From Pelagibius sp. (GTDB lineage Bacteria > Pseudomonadota > Alphaproteobacteria > Kiloniellales > Kiloniellaceae): 64,000 bases of DNA. Below are positions 25,128 through 34,400 of the stretch, piece by piece. The stretch spans positions 1 to 64,000 of the forward strand of contig NZ_JANQKD010000015.1 of assembly GCF_028281305.1 (NCBI RefSeq). The letters are read 5' to 3'. The notes under the pieces were generated by a model that was not told the origin of the DNA, did no database searches, and saw nothing but the letters and a program-made list of their open reading frames with translations. Position 1 is the first letter of the stretch, and each line of letters starts with the position of its first letter. A program made the translations under genes and the position numbers.

Positions 25128-26876
25128 ATGACCACAGTGGCGCGAAAGCAAGGCCAGAACCCCCTCTCAGAGGCGCTCCAGCGGGTGCGCAGCACGTTCT
25201 TTTCGGTGGGCTTCTTCAGCTTTTTCATCAATCTGCTGATGCTTACCGGCCCGCTTTACATGCTGCAGGTTTATGACCGCGTGCTGAGTTCCGGCAGCCG
25301 CCACACCCTGATCATGCTGACGGTTGTGGCCATCGGAATGATCCTGACCAGCGCCCTGCTGGAGTTCGTTCGGGCCCGTATTCTGGTGCGCATCGGATCG
25401 CGGCTGGACACTTCGCTCAGCGACACACTGTTCGGCGGTCTGCTGCGCCGGCGCCTGCGGCAAAACGAGGGCGGCGAAGCCCAGCCCCTGCGCGACCTTG
25501 AAAGCCTGCGCGGCTTCCTCACCGGAAATGGACTGATCTCGTTCTTCGATGCACCCTGGACCCCCCTCTTCCTGGCGATCATCTTCCTGCTGCATCCCCT
25601 GCTGGGGCTGGTCGCCCTGGGCGGCGCGGTGATCCTCTTCACGCTGGCTGTGATCAGCGAGCTGACCACCCGGGGTCCGCTGCGCGATGCCTCTGCGGAC
25701 AGCGCTGCCGCCCATAACTTCACGGAGAACACGCTGCGCAATGCCGAGGTGATCGAGGCCATGGGCATGATGCCGGCCCTGCGGCAGCGCTGGCGGCAGC
25801 GCCACCAGGCCGCGCTGGCCGCCCAGGCGCAGGCCAGCGACCGCGGCGGACTGCTCACCGCCGCGGCAAAGTTCGTCCGCCCGGCTCTCCAGATCGCCAT
25901 TCTCGGAACCGGTGCCTATCTGGCGCTGCAGCAGATCATCACACCCGGCGTGATGATCGCCGCCTCCATCATCATGGGCCGCGCCCTGGCGCCGGTCGAG
26001 GGTGCCATCGGCCATTGGCGCAGCTTCATTCTGGCGCGCAGCGCCCACGGGCGCCTGAAAGCCTTCCTCGCCAAGGAGAAACAACCTGAAGAATGTCTGC
26101 CCCTGCCGCGGCCCAAAGGCGCGCTGGCGGTGGAACGCCTCGTCGCCGCGCCACCGGGCCTCGATAAGCCGGTGATCAAGGGCATTTCCTTTGCGCTCAG
26201 CCCCGGCGAGAGCCTCGGCGTGATCGGGCCGAGCGCCGCCGGCAAATCGACCCTCGCCCGGCTGCTCATCGGCGTCTGGGCCCCCGCGGCGGGGAACGTA
26301 CGGCTGGACGGCGCCGACATCAGCGACTGGGATCACGTGCTGCTGGGGCCCGCCCTCGGCTACCTGCCCCAGGACGTCGAGCTTTTCGACGGCACGGTCG
26401 CGGAAAACATCGCCCGTTTCGGGGCAGGCGACCCGGAGAAGATCGTGCGCGCCGCCCAGCGCGCCAACGTCCACGAGATGATTCTGCGCCTGCCGCAGGG
26501 CTACGACACGGTCATCGGACAGGGCGGCGCGGCGCTTTCCGGCGGCCAGCGCCAGCGTATCGGCCTGGCCCGGGCGCTCTACGGCGAGCCCGCCTTTATC
26601 GTGCTTGACGAACCGAACTCCAACCTGGACGGCGACGGCGAAGAGGCACTGCGCAAAGCCGTCGCCGAACTCAAGGCAGCCGGCACGACCCTGGTGGTGA
26701 TCGCGCACCGGCCCTCGGTCCTGGCCGGCATGGACAAGCTCCTGGTCCTGCGCGACGGCCTGATCGAACAGTTCGGACCACGCGCGGAGGTCATGCCCAA
26801 GGTCACCAAGGCTGTACCCAAAACGGCACCGAGAGATGCGGCTGCGGACACCAGAAGCAAGGCTGCATCGTCATGA
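25128..26876 (+). CDS. Type I secretion ABC transporter (PrtD/AprD-like)
   Basis: A 582-residue inner-membrane export ATPase. The N-terminal transmembrane domain starts FFSFFINLLMLTGPLYMLQVYDRVLSS split over two helices, lacks an N-terminal peptidase domain, and is followed by the ATPase with Walker A GPSAAGKST, Q-loop LPQDVELFDGT, signature LSGGQRQR and Walker B FIVLDEP. It follows its probable substrate, the RTX nuclease, by about 100 bases and overlaps the membrane fusion gene (ATGA). Confidence 0.92.
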   Translation: MTTVARKQGQNPLSEALQRVRSTFFSVGFFSFFINLLMLTGPLYMLQVYDRVLSSGSRHTLIMLTVVAIGMILTSALLEFVRARILVRIGSRLDTSLSDTLFGGLLRRRLRQNEGGEAQPLRDLESLRGFLTGNGLISFFDAPWTPLFLAIIFLLHPLLGLVALGGAVILFTLAVISELTTRGPLRDASADSAAAHNFTENTLRNAEVIEAMGMMPALRQRWRQRHQAALAAQAQASDRGGLLTAAAKFVRPALQIAILGTGAYLALQQIITPGVMIAASIIMGRALAPVEGAIGHWRSFILARSAHGRLKAFLAKEKQPEECLPLPRPKGALAVERLVAAPPGLDKPVIKGISFALSPGESLGVIGPSAAGKSTLARLLIGVWAPAAGNVRLDGADISDWDHVLLGPALGYLPQDVELFDGTVAENIARFGAGDPEKIVRAAQRANVHEMILRLPQGYDTVIGQGGAALSGGQRQRIGLARALYGEPAFIVLDEPNSNLDGDGEEALRKAVAELKAAGTTLVVIAHRPSVLAGMDKLLVLRDGLIEQFGPRAEVMPKVTKAVPKTAPRDAAADTRSKAASS

Positions 26877-28192
26877 CACAGATTCCCAAAGCTCCCAAAG
26901 CAGCGCCGACCCGCGTGCTGCCTATCGTCATCGCCGGGATTGCCGTCGTCACCCTGACCTTCGCCGGCTTCTTCGGCTGGGCCGCGACCGCCGAGCTCTC
27001 TTCCGCCGTCATCGCCTCCGGCAAGGTGACGGTAGACAGTAACCGCAAGGCCATCCAGCATATGGAAGGCGGGATCGTGAAGCGGATCCTGGTGCGCAAC
27101 GGCGACGCCGTCGCACGGGATGCGCTGCTGGTGCAGCTCGACGAGACCCGCGCCCATGCCTCCCTCGCCATCCTCAAAGCCAAGCTGGACGAAGCGCAGG
27201 CGAACGAGGCGCGCCTGATTGCGGAGCGTGACGAGGCCGACACCATCGTCTTCACCGCGGGCCTCCTGGCGCGCCAGGACGAGCCTCAACTGCGCGACAG
27301 CCTGCGCGGTCAGCAAAGCCTCTTCACGGCGCGGCGCGAGACCTTGAAGGGGGAAATCAAGATCTATGAGGAGCGGATCGGTCAGGTCGGGGAACAGATC
27401 CGCGGCTTGCGCGCCCAGCAGGAGGCCAAGGAGCGCCAGATTGCACTGATCGGCGAAGAACTGGAGGGTCTGCGCAAACTGCTTGAGAAGGGCTTTGCGG
27501 AGAAGAACAAGGTCCTGGCCCTGGAGCGGGAGGCGGCCCGCCTGGGCGGTGAGCGGGGCGAGCACATCGCGGAGATCGCTGCGGCCAAGACCTCGATCAG
27601 CCAAGCCGAACTGGAGATCCTCCAGCTCCGCAAGGACAGCCTCGAGAAGGTCGAGTTGGAACTGCGGGACCTGCGCACGGAGATCTTCGATCTGAGAGAG
27701 CGGGTCGCTGCCTCCCAGTTCGTTCTGGACAATCTGGAGGTACGTGCCCCCGAAGACGGCGTGGTCGTCGGCCTGCAGGTTTATGCGCCCGGTCAGGTGG
27801 TGCAGCCGGGCGCGACGATCCTGGAGCTGGTGCCGGTTGACGACGAATTGATCGTCGAGGCGCGGGTACTGCCGTTCGACGTCGACAGCCTGGCGCTGGG
27901 CCTCGAAGCCGATGTCATGTTCACCGCCTTTTCGCAGCGGACCACGCCGAAGCTGATCGGCAGCGTCGCCTATTTCTCCGCCGACCGCTTCGAGGACGAG
28001 CGAAGCGGCGAAGCCTATTACCTGGCGCGCATCTCGATCCCCGAGGAGGAGGTCGCGCGCCTCGGCGAAGACCGAATGCTGCGCCCAGGCATGCCCGCCG
28101 ACGTGATGATCAAGACCGGCGAACGGACCGCTCTGGACTACCTGGTCCAACCCCTGAAAGACAGTATCACCAAGGCTTGGCGGGAAAACTGA
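26873..28192 (+). CDS. Type I secretion membrane fusion protein (HlyD family)
   Basis: A 439-residue periplasmic adaptor. One N-terminal membrane helix (about residues 18-40), a lipoyl-like half beginning ASGKVTVDSNRKAIQHMEGG, a long alpha-helical hairpin (about 95-290, rich in Glu/Arg/Leu), then LEVRAPEDGVVVGLQVY and a beta-barrel region. It bridges the ABC exporter to an outer-membrane TolC-type channel, which is not encoded in this window. ATG 26873 overlaps the stop of the ABC gene. Confidence 0.92.
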   Translation: MTQIPKAPKAAPTRVLPIVIAGIAVVTLTFAGFFGWAATAELSSAVIASGKVTVDSNRKAIQHMEGGIVKRILVRNGDAVARDALLVQLDETRAHASLAILKAKLDEAQANEARLIAERDEADTIVFTAGLLARQDEPQLRDSLRGQQSLFTARRETLKGEIKIYEERIGQVGEQIRGLRAQQEAKERQIALIGEELEGLRKLLEKGFAEKNKVLALEREAARLGGERGEHIAEIAAAKTSISQAELEILQLRKDSLEKVELELRDLRTEIFDLRERVAASQFVLDNLEVRAPEDGVVVGLQVYAPGQVVQPGATILELVPVDDELIVEARVLPFDVDSLALGLEADVMFTAFSQRTTPKLIGSVAYFSADRFEDERSGEAYYLARISIPEEEVARLGEDRMLRPGMPADVMIKTGERTALDYLVQPLKDSITKAWREN

Positions 28193-28246
28193 GGATCCGG
28201 CGGCTCAGCACCGCGACCGGCCGCCATCCGCCTTGGCCCGCAGACC

Positions 28247-29128
28247 TCAACCGCCCGCCGCGGTGCCGGTGTTGTTGAGGCTCCAGTCATAGGCGGTGCC
28301 ATTGATGGTTCCGATGTCTTCGAGCTGGGCTGCAAGCGACGGCTCCGCATAGCGCTTCAGGTGCTGCAGAAGCAGCGATACCGACTCGCCGAAGTCCTCG
28401 AAGAACCAGTCATAGATCTTGGAGACCGTGACCTCTCCATTGGCCACTGTGACGCCGCGCGGGTCGTTGATGTAGCTCCTTGCGGCAGCCTCAAGCTGCT
28501 CTTCCAGGTCGGCGCCCGTGAAAGCATCGACCGCCAGATTGGGGCAGCCGATGGAGGCACAGTTGACCGCATAGTGTATTCGCGGATCATTCCAGATCGG
28601 CCGCAGGATGCGGTGCTCGATGTCGTTCAGCGTCAGCGCTTCGCCTTCCACCGTCACCAGATCCTTGTCCCAGGGCCCACTGGCAAAGAGGCCGGGTGAG
28701 ATGTCGATGTCGCGGATCGACTCGACCGGATGGTGGTCCGCAATCAGTTTGACCGTGACCACGTTGTAGAGATTGACCCAGTAGGCAAACTGCTCGCGCC
28801 GCCCGTAGGTGCTGATCGGCACCGCGGCAAAGTCAGCGACGATCTGCGCGAGGGTGTCCCGCTCGTCCGCGGCGAGGTTTCCGTAGTCCAGCCGGTGCAC
28901 ACCATCATCACCTACCTGCACATGGGCCTTCAGAAAGGCATCCCAGGCCGTGAAATCGATCACCGCGGCACTTGCTGGGTCGTGCTGCTCCCAGCGTGGC
29001 CAAAGCTCTGAAGAAGGGGCAAACAACCGCTCCGCCGAGGTGAAAGCGGCAAGCGGCAGAACCATGACGGCGGCCAGGACAACGCGGCCGAGCCTTCTTC
29101 CGATCGGCAGAGCCCAGGGCTTTTTCAT
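28247..29128 (-). CDS. DUF547 domain exported protein
   Basis: A 293-residue exported protein of family DUF547. Signal peptide/anchor about residues 9-30. Conserved segments include REQFAYWVNLYNVVTVKLI, LNDIEHRILRP, IHYAVNCASIGCPNL and YDWFFEDFG; the NCAS-GCP cysteines and nearby His suggest a papain/transglutaminase-like fold, but activity is unproven. ATG 29128 is supported by GGGAG 7 bases upstream; the frame continues to 29200. It converges with the secretion operon. Confidence 0.85.
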   Translation of the reverse strand: MKKPWALPIGRRLGRVVLAAVMVLPLAAFTSAERLFAPSSELWPRWEQHDPASAAVIDFTAWDAFLKAHVQVGDDGVHRLDYGNLAADERDTLAQIVADFAAVPISTYGRREQFAYWVNLYNVVTVKLIADHHPVESIRDIDISPGLFASGPWDKDLVTVEGEALTLNDIEHRILRPIWNDPRIHYAVNCASIGCPNLAVDAFTGADLEEQLEAAARSYINDPRGVTVANGEVTVSKIYDWFFEDFGESVSLLLQHLKRYAEPSLAAQLEDIGTINGTAYDWSLNNTGTAAGG

Positions 29129-29604
29129 CAACAACTCCCACGCAGGTTCAAAAGGGCCTGTCCGATAGAAATCGACCGCGAGAGGGAAAAGTGAATTCAA
29201 AGACGCGCGAGCAGGGTGTGAACGGCGCCGGATGGCTGCGGAGACAGAGGCGCCGAGAGAAGATTTGGGGCTACTGGACGGGGCTCGGATTACACCTTTT
29301 CCACGAACTAAGTACTTGATTTCCCCTAATGACCCGCGGGGATTATGCCTTTGGTTTATGCAATCCGGCCATTCGGCTTGAAGCGATCAGATCATAGCGC
29401 TTATGCACCCTGGCCCCCCCGATGCGAGCCCCGCTAGACTCGTTTTCGGAGATTGAGGGGGCTGTGCACAACAGTATGCCCTTGAGGATCCGGAAGGCGC
29501 CCGCGAGAAGGTTGCCCGGGCACAGGCTGAGACCATGAGCTAGGTCCCGGTGAAAGCGTCAAGGGGGTCAAGGAAATGCCGCCGTTGCTTTCGGAGAGGT
29601 CAAG
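29129..29604. other. Divergent region between DUF547 and sigma-54 activator genes
   Basis: No gene supported. AT-richer sequence at 29280-29400 is the likely promoter zone. No sigma-54 promoter was found here. GGAGAGG just before ATG 29605 is the ribosome site of the activator. Confidence 0.45.
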
Positions 29605-30894
29605 ATGACCGACCGAGAACTCACCCGCGATGAAGTGTTGAGCCGGGATCACGAGGCACTTGCCGAACTGGTCGTGAAACTCGGTCGCAGTGACGCCGGG
29701 CTTGCTCAGCTGATTCGCGCCCTGATACCGGCTGCGATACCGGCTTCCGGCGAGACCCCTCAGCCACGATGCGCAAAGGCGCGACCCCTCCCCGCTGCCG
29801 CCACCGTGGCAGAACCGGTCGAACCGCACATGGTGGGCGAGAGCCCGGCCATGCAGACCGTCTTCAACACAATCCGCAAGTTTGCTCTGCCCCGCGCGCC
29901 GGTCCTGATTCAGGGCGAAAGCGGCACCGGAAAGGAGCTCGCCGCTCTGGCGATCCATGAGCGATCGACCTATGCCGATGGGCCCTTCGTTGCCATCAAC
30001 TGCGGCGGACTCCCGGCCTCTCTGGTCGCCTCGGAACTCTTCGGTCACGAGAAGGGCGCCTTTACCGGTGCGCACCAGCGCAAGATCGGCAAACTGGAAG
30101 CGGCAAACGGCGGCACGCTGTTCCTGGACGAGATCGGCGATATGCCGCTGGAGTTGCAGCCCCACCTGTTGCGGTTCCTGCAGGAGCAAACGATCGAGAG
30201 AGTCGGCAGCAACACACCGATCCTCCTGAACTGCCGCGTGATAGCGGCGACGAACCGAAACCTGGATCGCATGATCCGCAAGGAGCAGTTCCGCGAAGAC
30301 CTTTTCCATCGGCTGAACTGCCTCACGCTCAACCTGCCGCCGCTGCGCGAGCGCGGTGAGGACATCACGCTCGTGGGTGCGTTCTTCGCCAAACGCTTTG
30401 CGGCGGAGATGCAGGTCGAGAACCGCTTCCTTTCCGAAGACGCTCTCTCGGCAATGCAGCGCTATCACTGGCCGGGGAACGTCCGCGAGCTGATCAGCAA
30501 GGTGCGCCGCGCCGTGGTGATGACGGACAGCGACCGGCTGACGGCCGAGGACCTCGGTCTCGCGACCGGTCCAGGGGCTGCGGCGGAGGCCCCAAGCCGC
30601 GCGGCGGCGGGCATCGATTCGTTGCCGCAGATCGATCTTGGCGGAATTGCCGCGGCAACCCGGGTCTCGCGCGCTCCGGAGCCCTGCGCCGAGCCTATGG
30701 CTGCATCGGAATCCGCAACAACGCTGGAGCAGGCAAAGGCCAGGATCGAAGAGAAGCTGGTGCGGGATGCGCTGGGCAAGCACGCCCACAACATCACCGT
30801 CGCCGCCCGTGACCTCGGGGTTTCAAGGGTCACGCTCTATCGCTTGATCGAAAAGTACAGCATCCGCGGACAGGGTGCCCCCTCTGCACACTAA
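29605..30894 (+). CDS. Sigma-54-dependent activator (AAA+, Fis-type HTH)
   Basis: Activates RNA polymerase-sigma-54 by ATP hydrolysis. A 429-residue protein: short N-terminal segment (1-75) with no receiver, GAF or PAS domain evident; AAA+ domain with Walker A GESGTGKE (104-111), the sigma-54-contacting loop GAFTGA (151-156), Walker B TLFLDEIGD (171-179) and WPGNVREL; Fis-type HTH at the C-terminus (AARDLGVSRVTLYRLIEKY). With no obvious input domain, activity may be set by expression or a partner. Two sigma-54 promoters at 36965 and 37712 and a possible third right after this gene make the Fap-like locus its probable target. Confidence 0.9.
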   Translation: MTDRELTRDEVLSRDHEALAELVVKLGRSDAGLAQLIRALIPAAIPASGETPQPRCAKARPLPAAATVAEPVEPHMVGESPAMQTVFNTIRKFALPRAPVLIQGESGTGKELAALAIHERSTYADGPFVAINCGGLPASLVASELFGHEKGAFTGAHQRKIGKLEAANGGTLFLDEIGDMPLELQPHLLRFLQEQTIERVGSNTPILLNCRVIAATNRNLDRMIRKEQFREDLFHRLNCLTLNLPPLRERGEDITLVGAFFAKRFAAEMQVENRFLSEDALSAMQRYHWPGNVRELISKVRRAVVMTDSDRLTAEDLGLATGPGAAAEAPSRAAAGIDSLPQIDLGGIAAATRVSRAPEPCAEPMAASESATTLEQAKARIEEKLVRDALGKHAHNITVAARDLGVSRVTLYRLIEKYSIRGQGAPSAH

Positions 30895-30907
30895 CTGGCC
30901 GCCCGTG

Positions 30908-30921
30908 TGGCACCCGCTTGC
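30908..30921 (+). promoter_or_regulatory. Imperfect sigma-54 promoter candidate
   Basis: TGGCACCCGCTTGC resembles the -24/-12 element (TGGCAC..TTGC), but the GG-to-GC spacing is 9 instead of 10 bases. It lies 112 bases upstream of the barrel gene start and resembles the two well-formed sites at 36965 and 37712. Confidence 0.35.
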
Positions 30922-31032
30922 GCAAACGCACCGCGGCCGCATTTCGAAACCGAAGACCCTCACCTGAGCCTTGATTTGTGCCGATTTCGCGGTGATAGTG
31001 GCGCATGAGTGAGGGGGGAGCCGAGTCAGCTT

Positions 31033-32421
31033 ATGGGATTCGTGCCATCATCATCTGAGACATCGGCGCTCAAACGCGTCGTTTTGGGGAGCGGCGTCGG
31101 GCTTTGTGTAGCTCTGATGGGCAGTGCTTCCTACGCGCAGGAAACCGGACAGTCCACGGCAACGCAGCCTGCTGCGCCGGTGACCGTTGAGCAGCTCTTC
31201 GACCTTATCCAGGTTCAGCGCGCACAGATCGAGGCGCAGCAGCGCCGGATCGATCAGCTCGAGAATGCGATCCGCGGCATCGCCGGCGTGGGACAGCCGG
31301 GATACCAGCCCGGATCCCCCAACTACAGCTATGCCGACTATCAGGGACAGCCCGGCCAGGTCGCCCAGCAGGGCCAGAACCAGGGACAGTCCCAAGGACA
31401 GCAGGGGCAGCCGCCGAGCCAGGGCGCACCACAGACTCAGGGCACGCCGGACCGGCCGGTGGGCGAGGAAGATCCCGACGCGCAGCGGCGGCGGATCGAC
31501 GTCTCCGGGGTCCAGGACGTCGGCGGCGTGCTGACCCGAAAGGGCAACCTTGTGTTCGAGCCCTCGATCGAGTTCGAGAGCACGGACAGCACCCGCTTCT
31601 TTTTCGATGGCGTCGAAATCATCGAAACCGTCCTGGTCGGCGATATCGAGGTTTCGGACGCCGAGCGGCAGACGATCACGGCTGCCGGCACTCTGCGCTA
31701 CGGCATCACCAACCGGGCCGAGGTCGAGCTGAAGGTTCCCTTCGTCTACCGCAGTGACGAGATCACGCAAGAAGTCATCGGCGCCGGCGGCGCGGTAAGC
31801 AGCAGCCCCGATGCGGCCAATCTCGGCGACATCGAGTTCAGCGGCCGCTACCAGATCAACGACGGACTGGATGACTGGCCGATTTTCGTCGCCAACGCCC
31901 GGGTGAAGTCAGACAGTGGCCAGGGTCCCTTTGATGTCGACCGCGACGACGACGGTCTCGAAACAGAACTGTCGACCGGCTCCGGGTTCTGGGCTGTGCA
32001 ACCCGGGCTGACGGTGATCTATCCGTCCGATCCTGTCGTCTTCTTCGGAAGCGTCAGCTATACGCACAGCTTCGGAAAAGACGTGGACGAGACCATCGGC
32101 GGATCGGAGATCGGCGACGTTCAGCCGGGCGATGTCATCGGCTTCGGCTTCGGCATGGGCTTTGCGCTGAATGATCGCGCCTCTTTCAGCGTCGGCTATG
32201 CTCACGACTTTGTCTTCGAGACCGAACAGGAAATCGACGGAGTGACGGTGGAGTCGGAAGACTTCGACGTCGGCCGCCTCAGCCTGGGCTTTTCCTACGC
32301 CCTCACCGACCAGATCAACCTCAACCTGAACACCCAGGTCGGCGTCACGGACGACGCCCCCGATGTGGTGCTGACCCTGCGGACGCCGGTCACCTTCGAT
32401 CTGGGCAACGCCTTCGACTGA
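31033..32421 (+). CDS. Outer-membrane barrel with coiled coil, FapF-like
   Basis: A 462-residue exported protein: signal region to about residue 36 (SASYAQ), coiled-coil segment about 40-75 (VEQLFDLIQVQRAQIEAQQ), a Gln/Gly/Pro-rich linker (about 80-145), then alternating beta strands with a terminal FDLGNAFD. This order matches FapF, the amyloid-export pore of Pseudomonas, which has a periplasmic coiled coil ahead of its barrel. Proposed role: export of the repeat protein encoded at 34431. ATG 31033 is preferred over GTG 31009 because a GGGGGGAG tract precedes only the former. It ends at a strong bidirectional terminator. Confidence 0.7.
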   Translation: MGFVPSSSETSALKRVVLGSGVGLCVALMGSASYAQETGQSTATQPAAPVTVEQLFDLIQVQRAQIEAQQRRIDQLENAIRGIAGVGQPGYQPGSPNYSYADYQGQPGQVAQQGQNQGQSQGQQGQPPSQGAPQTQGTPDRPVGEEDPDAQRRRIDVSGVQDVGGVLTRKGNLVFEPSIEFESTDSTRFFFDGVEIIETVLVGDIEVSDAERQTITAAGTLRYGITNRAEVELKVPFVYRSDEITQEVIGAGGAVSSSPDAANLGDIEFSGRYQINDGLDDWPIFVANARVKSDSGQGPFDVDRDDDGLETELSTGSGFWAVQPGLTVIYPSDPVVFFGSVSYTHSFGKDVDETIGGSEIGDVQPGDVIGFGFGMGFALNDRASFSVGYAHDFVFETEQEIDGVTVESEDFDVGRLSLGFSYALTDQINLNLNTQVGVTDDAPDVVLTLRTPVTFDLGNAFD

Positions 32422-32471
32422 GCAAGAGGCCCTGCGGCACAATCGCGAAGACAGTTCTGACCGAACAAAAG

Positions 32472-32497
32472 AAAGGGGCCCCGAGGGGCCCCTTTTT
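32472..32497. terminator. Strong bidirectional terminator
   Basis: AAAGGGGCCCC (32472-32482), loop GA and GGGGCCCCTTT (32485-32495) form an 11-bp stem with T5 on the plus strand. On the minus strand it is followed by TTTCTTTTG. It serves both the barrel gene and the convergent amyloid-like operon. Confidence 0.9.
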
Positions 32498-32555
32498 CAT
32501 TGAACAACAGAAACGAACTAAAGAATGAGCGCGTCCTGCGCTGTCCGGACTCCGT

Positions 32556-33182
32556 TCACCTCGACAGACCGCGGATCAGGGCCTGTTGCATCTCCATGGG
32601 CATGCGCCGGCCGTTGCCGAGCGCCCGCCCGCCCTTGTGGACATTGCGCAGGCCGATGATGTCGATTGCGAGCGTTGAAATGTTCTCGATATCGATTCCG
32701 TTCTGTGAGTTGAGAATCGTGGCGCTGATGCCATCCGGCCCGGCAGCATGGATGATTTCCGTGATGCCGCCATCAGCACCGGAGATTGAGATGTTGTTCA
32801 AGCTGGGAACAACGCCGTTACCGCTTACGATGTCGTTCAGAGTCAGGACCGAAGTGAGTTGAGGCGTTCCGTTCACCATTGTGGTGAACTCAAAGCCGAA
32901 GTTTACCTGAAGACCGCCAACGGTCAGGAAGCCGCCGCGCTGCTCCTCGAGGATCTCTTCTTCGACAACCTCCTGCGGGTCGATGGCCTTTCCTGTTGCC
33001 ATGGCCATCAATACGTTGCCGCTTCCCGCCTCAAACGGCTGACCGGCTTGGTTGATCGCATCCGTACCGGAGCAGGCTGCGGTGGCCATGGCCAGACCGA
33101 CGACCGCCGCAACGCTCCGCAGAACAGCGGCGGCATCAATACTGAACCGTCTGATCGCTGATACAGCAATGAGTGTCGTCAT
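32556..33182 (-). CDS. Exported protein of amyloid-like locus, GG-leader-like motif
   Basis: A 208-residue protein, last of the repeat-protein operon. A hydrophobic signal (about 17-36) ends at C37, a weak lipobox (TAAC). At residues 72-85 the segment VVEEEILEEQRGGF looks like a double-glycine leader of C39 substrates, followed by LTVGGLQVNFGFEFTTMVNG. This RGGF-then-beta pattern recalls FapA/FapE-like proteins next to C39 peptidases in other proteobacteria (from memory, to be verified). It starts 12 bases after the C39 peptidase gene. Proposed: a periplasmic or surface accessory protein processed by that peptidase. Confidence 0.65.
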   Translation of the reverse strand: MTTLIAVSAIRRFSIDAAAVLRSVAAVVGLAMATAACSGTDAINQAGQPFEAGSGNVLMAMATGKAIDPQEVVEEEILEEQRGGFLTVGGLQVNFGFEFTTMVNGTPQLTSVLTLNDIVSGNGVVPSLNNISISGADGGITEIIHAAGPDGISATILNSQNGIDIENISTLAIDIIGLRNVHKGGRALGNGRRMPMEMQQALIRGLSR

Positions 33183-33194
33183 CGGATGTCTCCC

Positions 33195-33938
33195 TTATCG
33201 GGTTCCCGTGCCCGGCAGGTAGATGGTGATGTTGGCCAGATTGCTGGAACTCACCGCCGGGCCCAGAGGCGCCTGAGGGTGAGCACTCCATTCATCCTCC
33301 AGATTGAAATTCGCTTTCGCGAGTTCCACCTGAGTACGGACGACAAAGACAATGTCGTTGGCCAACAGCTTCTCGAAATCGCTGCGCTTGTATCGTTGAA
33401 TGCCGCGCGACGGATCGCCGACCAGAACGTGATGCGGCGTCACGCCCTTGACGACCACGAAGTGCTTATAGCCACGAATGTCGAGCAGAACGATGGCCGG
33501 CACGCCGACCTCCGCCAACTTGTCCATGGAAACGCGGAAGCCGTCGGCCGTGAAACCGCGGGCGTCGAGAAAGCGCTTCATGTCCAGGAGGGAAAAGCCC
33601 TGCGCCATGATCTTCTGCCGGTCACCGACAGCGAACATGGCTTCGAAGACTTCGACCTCCTCGGTCGGACGGTCGTAGTGATAGGTCAATAGGGTCGCAA
33701 CCGCCGCCGATCCGCAAGAGAAATCGCGTTCCTGCCGGACAACGGACTCCCACTTACGTTCCTTTACGCTCTTGACCTTGAGATTGAAGGCCATCCCGCC
33801 CGCCGAAACGAAGCGGGTTTCACCGGCTTCGGCAGGGGCATGGACCAGGCAGAGCGCTCCCATGAAGGGAAGCGCGCAAGCAAGAGCCAAGACGCCCCGC
33901 CGGAAGCGGACTTGCAGCGGATGCGAAACGACGGTCAT
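33195..33938 (-). CDS. Stand-alone C39-like cysteine peptidase, FapD-like
   Basis: A 247-residue exported peptidase with signal peptide (about 1-38, ending HAPAEAG). Catalytic residues: C75 in DFSCGSAAVATLL, H159 in GYKHFVVVKGV and D175 in VGDPSRG, with Q69 as a possible oxyanion residue. C39 peptidases usually sit at the N-terminus of ABC exporters; here there is no ABC domain, as in FapD of the Pseudomonas Fap system. ATG overlaps the stop of the single-repeat gene upstream (ATGA), so the two are translationally coupled. Likely substrates are neighbours carrying GG-leader-like segments. Confidence 0.82.
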   Translation of the reverse strand: MTVVSHPLQVRFRRGVLALACALPFMGALCLVHAPAEAGETRFVSAGGMAFNLKVKSVKERKWESVVRQERDFSCGSAAVATLLTYHYDRPTEEVEVFEAMFAVGDRQKIMAQGFSLLDMKRFLDARGFTADGFRVSMDKLAEVGVPAIVLLDIRGYKHFVVVKGVTPHHVLVGDPSRGIQRYKRSDFEKLLANDIVFVVRTQVELAKANFNLEDEWSAHPQAPLGPAVSSSNLANITIYLPGTGTR

Positions 33939-34315
33939 GGCAGACTCACGCTGCTATCGATGACGGTCACCGCAACGACGTTCTGATTCTGCAGAGCGAC
34001 ATTGTTGCCGGTGTTCATAACGTTAAGCGACATGACCTGGTCGGCAAAGGTGTGGCTGCCCAGGTGGATCTCGCCGCCGGAGCCGACCGCCGCCATACCG
34101 TCAAAGGTGACGTGCTGATACTGCGCGCCGATCGCCGTGGCCAAGGAGTCTTCGTCGATCTCGAAAGCCTTGCCCCGTTCTTCGGACAGGGCCTCCGTCG
34201 ATACGGCTCCCCATTCAGCAAAGGCGTCTTCGGCCACGGCCGGTGCTGCACTCAGGATGAGGCCAACGCCGGCAACGGCCGCTGAAAGGCTGAGAACTCG
34301 GTTTCTGTACTTCAT
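33935..34315 (-). CDS. Small exported protein with one degenerate amyloid-like repeat
   Basis: A 126-residue protein with signal peptide (1-29, AAPAVA-ED). Residues 84-118 (HLGSHTFADQVMSLNVM, then NTGNNVALQNQNVVAV) align with the FGSDTF..NQNNINSGINS..QQG repeat of the large neighbour, so it is a single-repeat relative and a candidate nucleator or minor subunit, as FapB is to FapC or CsgB to CsgA. Residues 38-51 (VSTEALSEERGKAF) resemble the GG-leader-like segments of two other exported proteins here. It lies between the repeat-protein gene and the C39 gene. Confidence 0.7.
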   Translation of the reverse strand: MKYRNRVLSLSAAVAGVGLILSAAPAVAEDAFAEWGAVSTEALSEERGKAFEIDEDSLATAIGAQYQHVTFDGMAAVGSGGEIHLGSHTFADQVMSLNVMNTGNNVALQNQNVVAVTVIDSSVSLP

Positions 34316-34400
34316 AGCAACGCCTCCCGAGCATTGCGGATTACATCAACTTCGCGATGGGTGTCCGGTGAGCGCCTTGGAGACGCCCACCGGAACCCGC

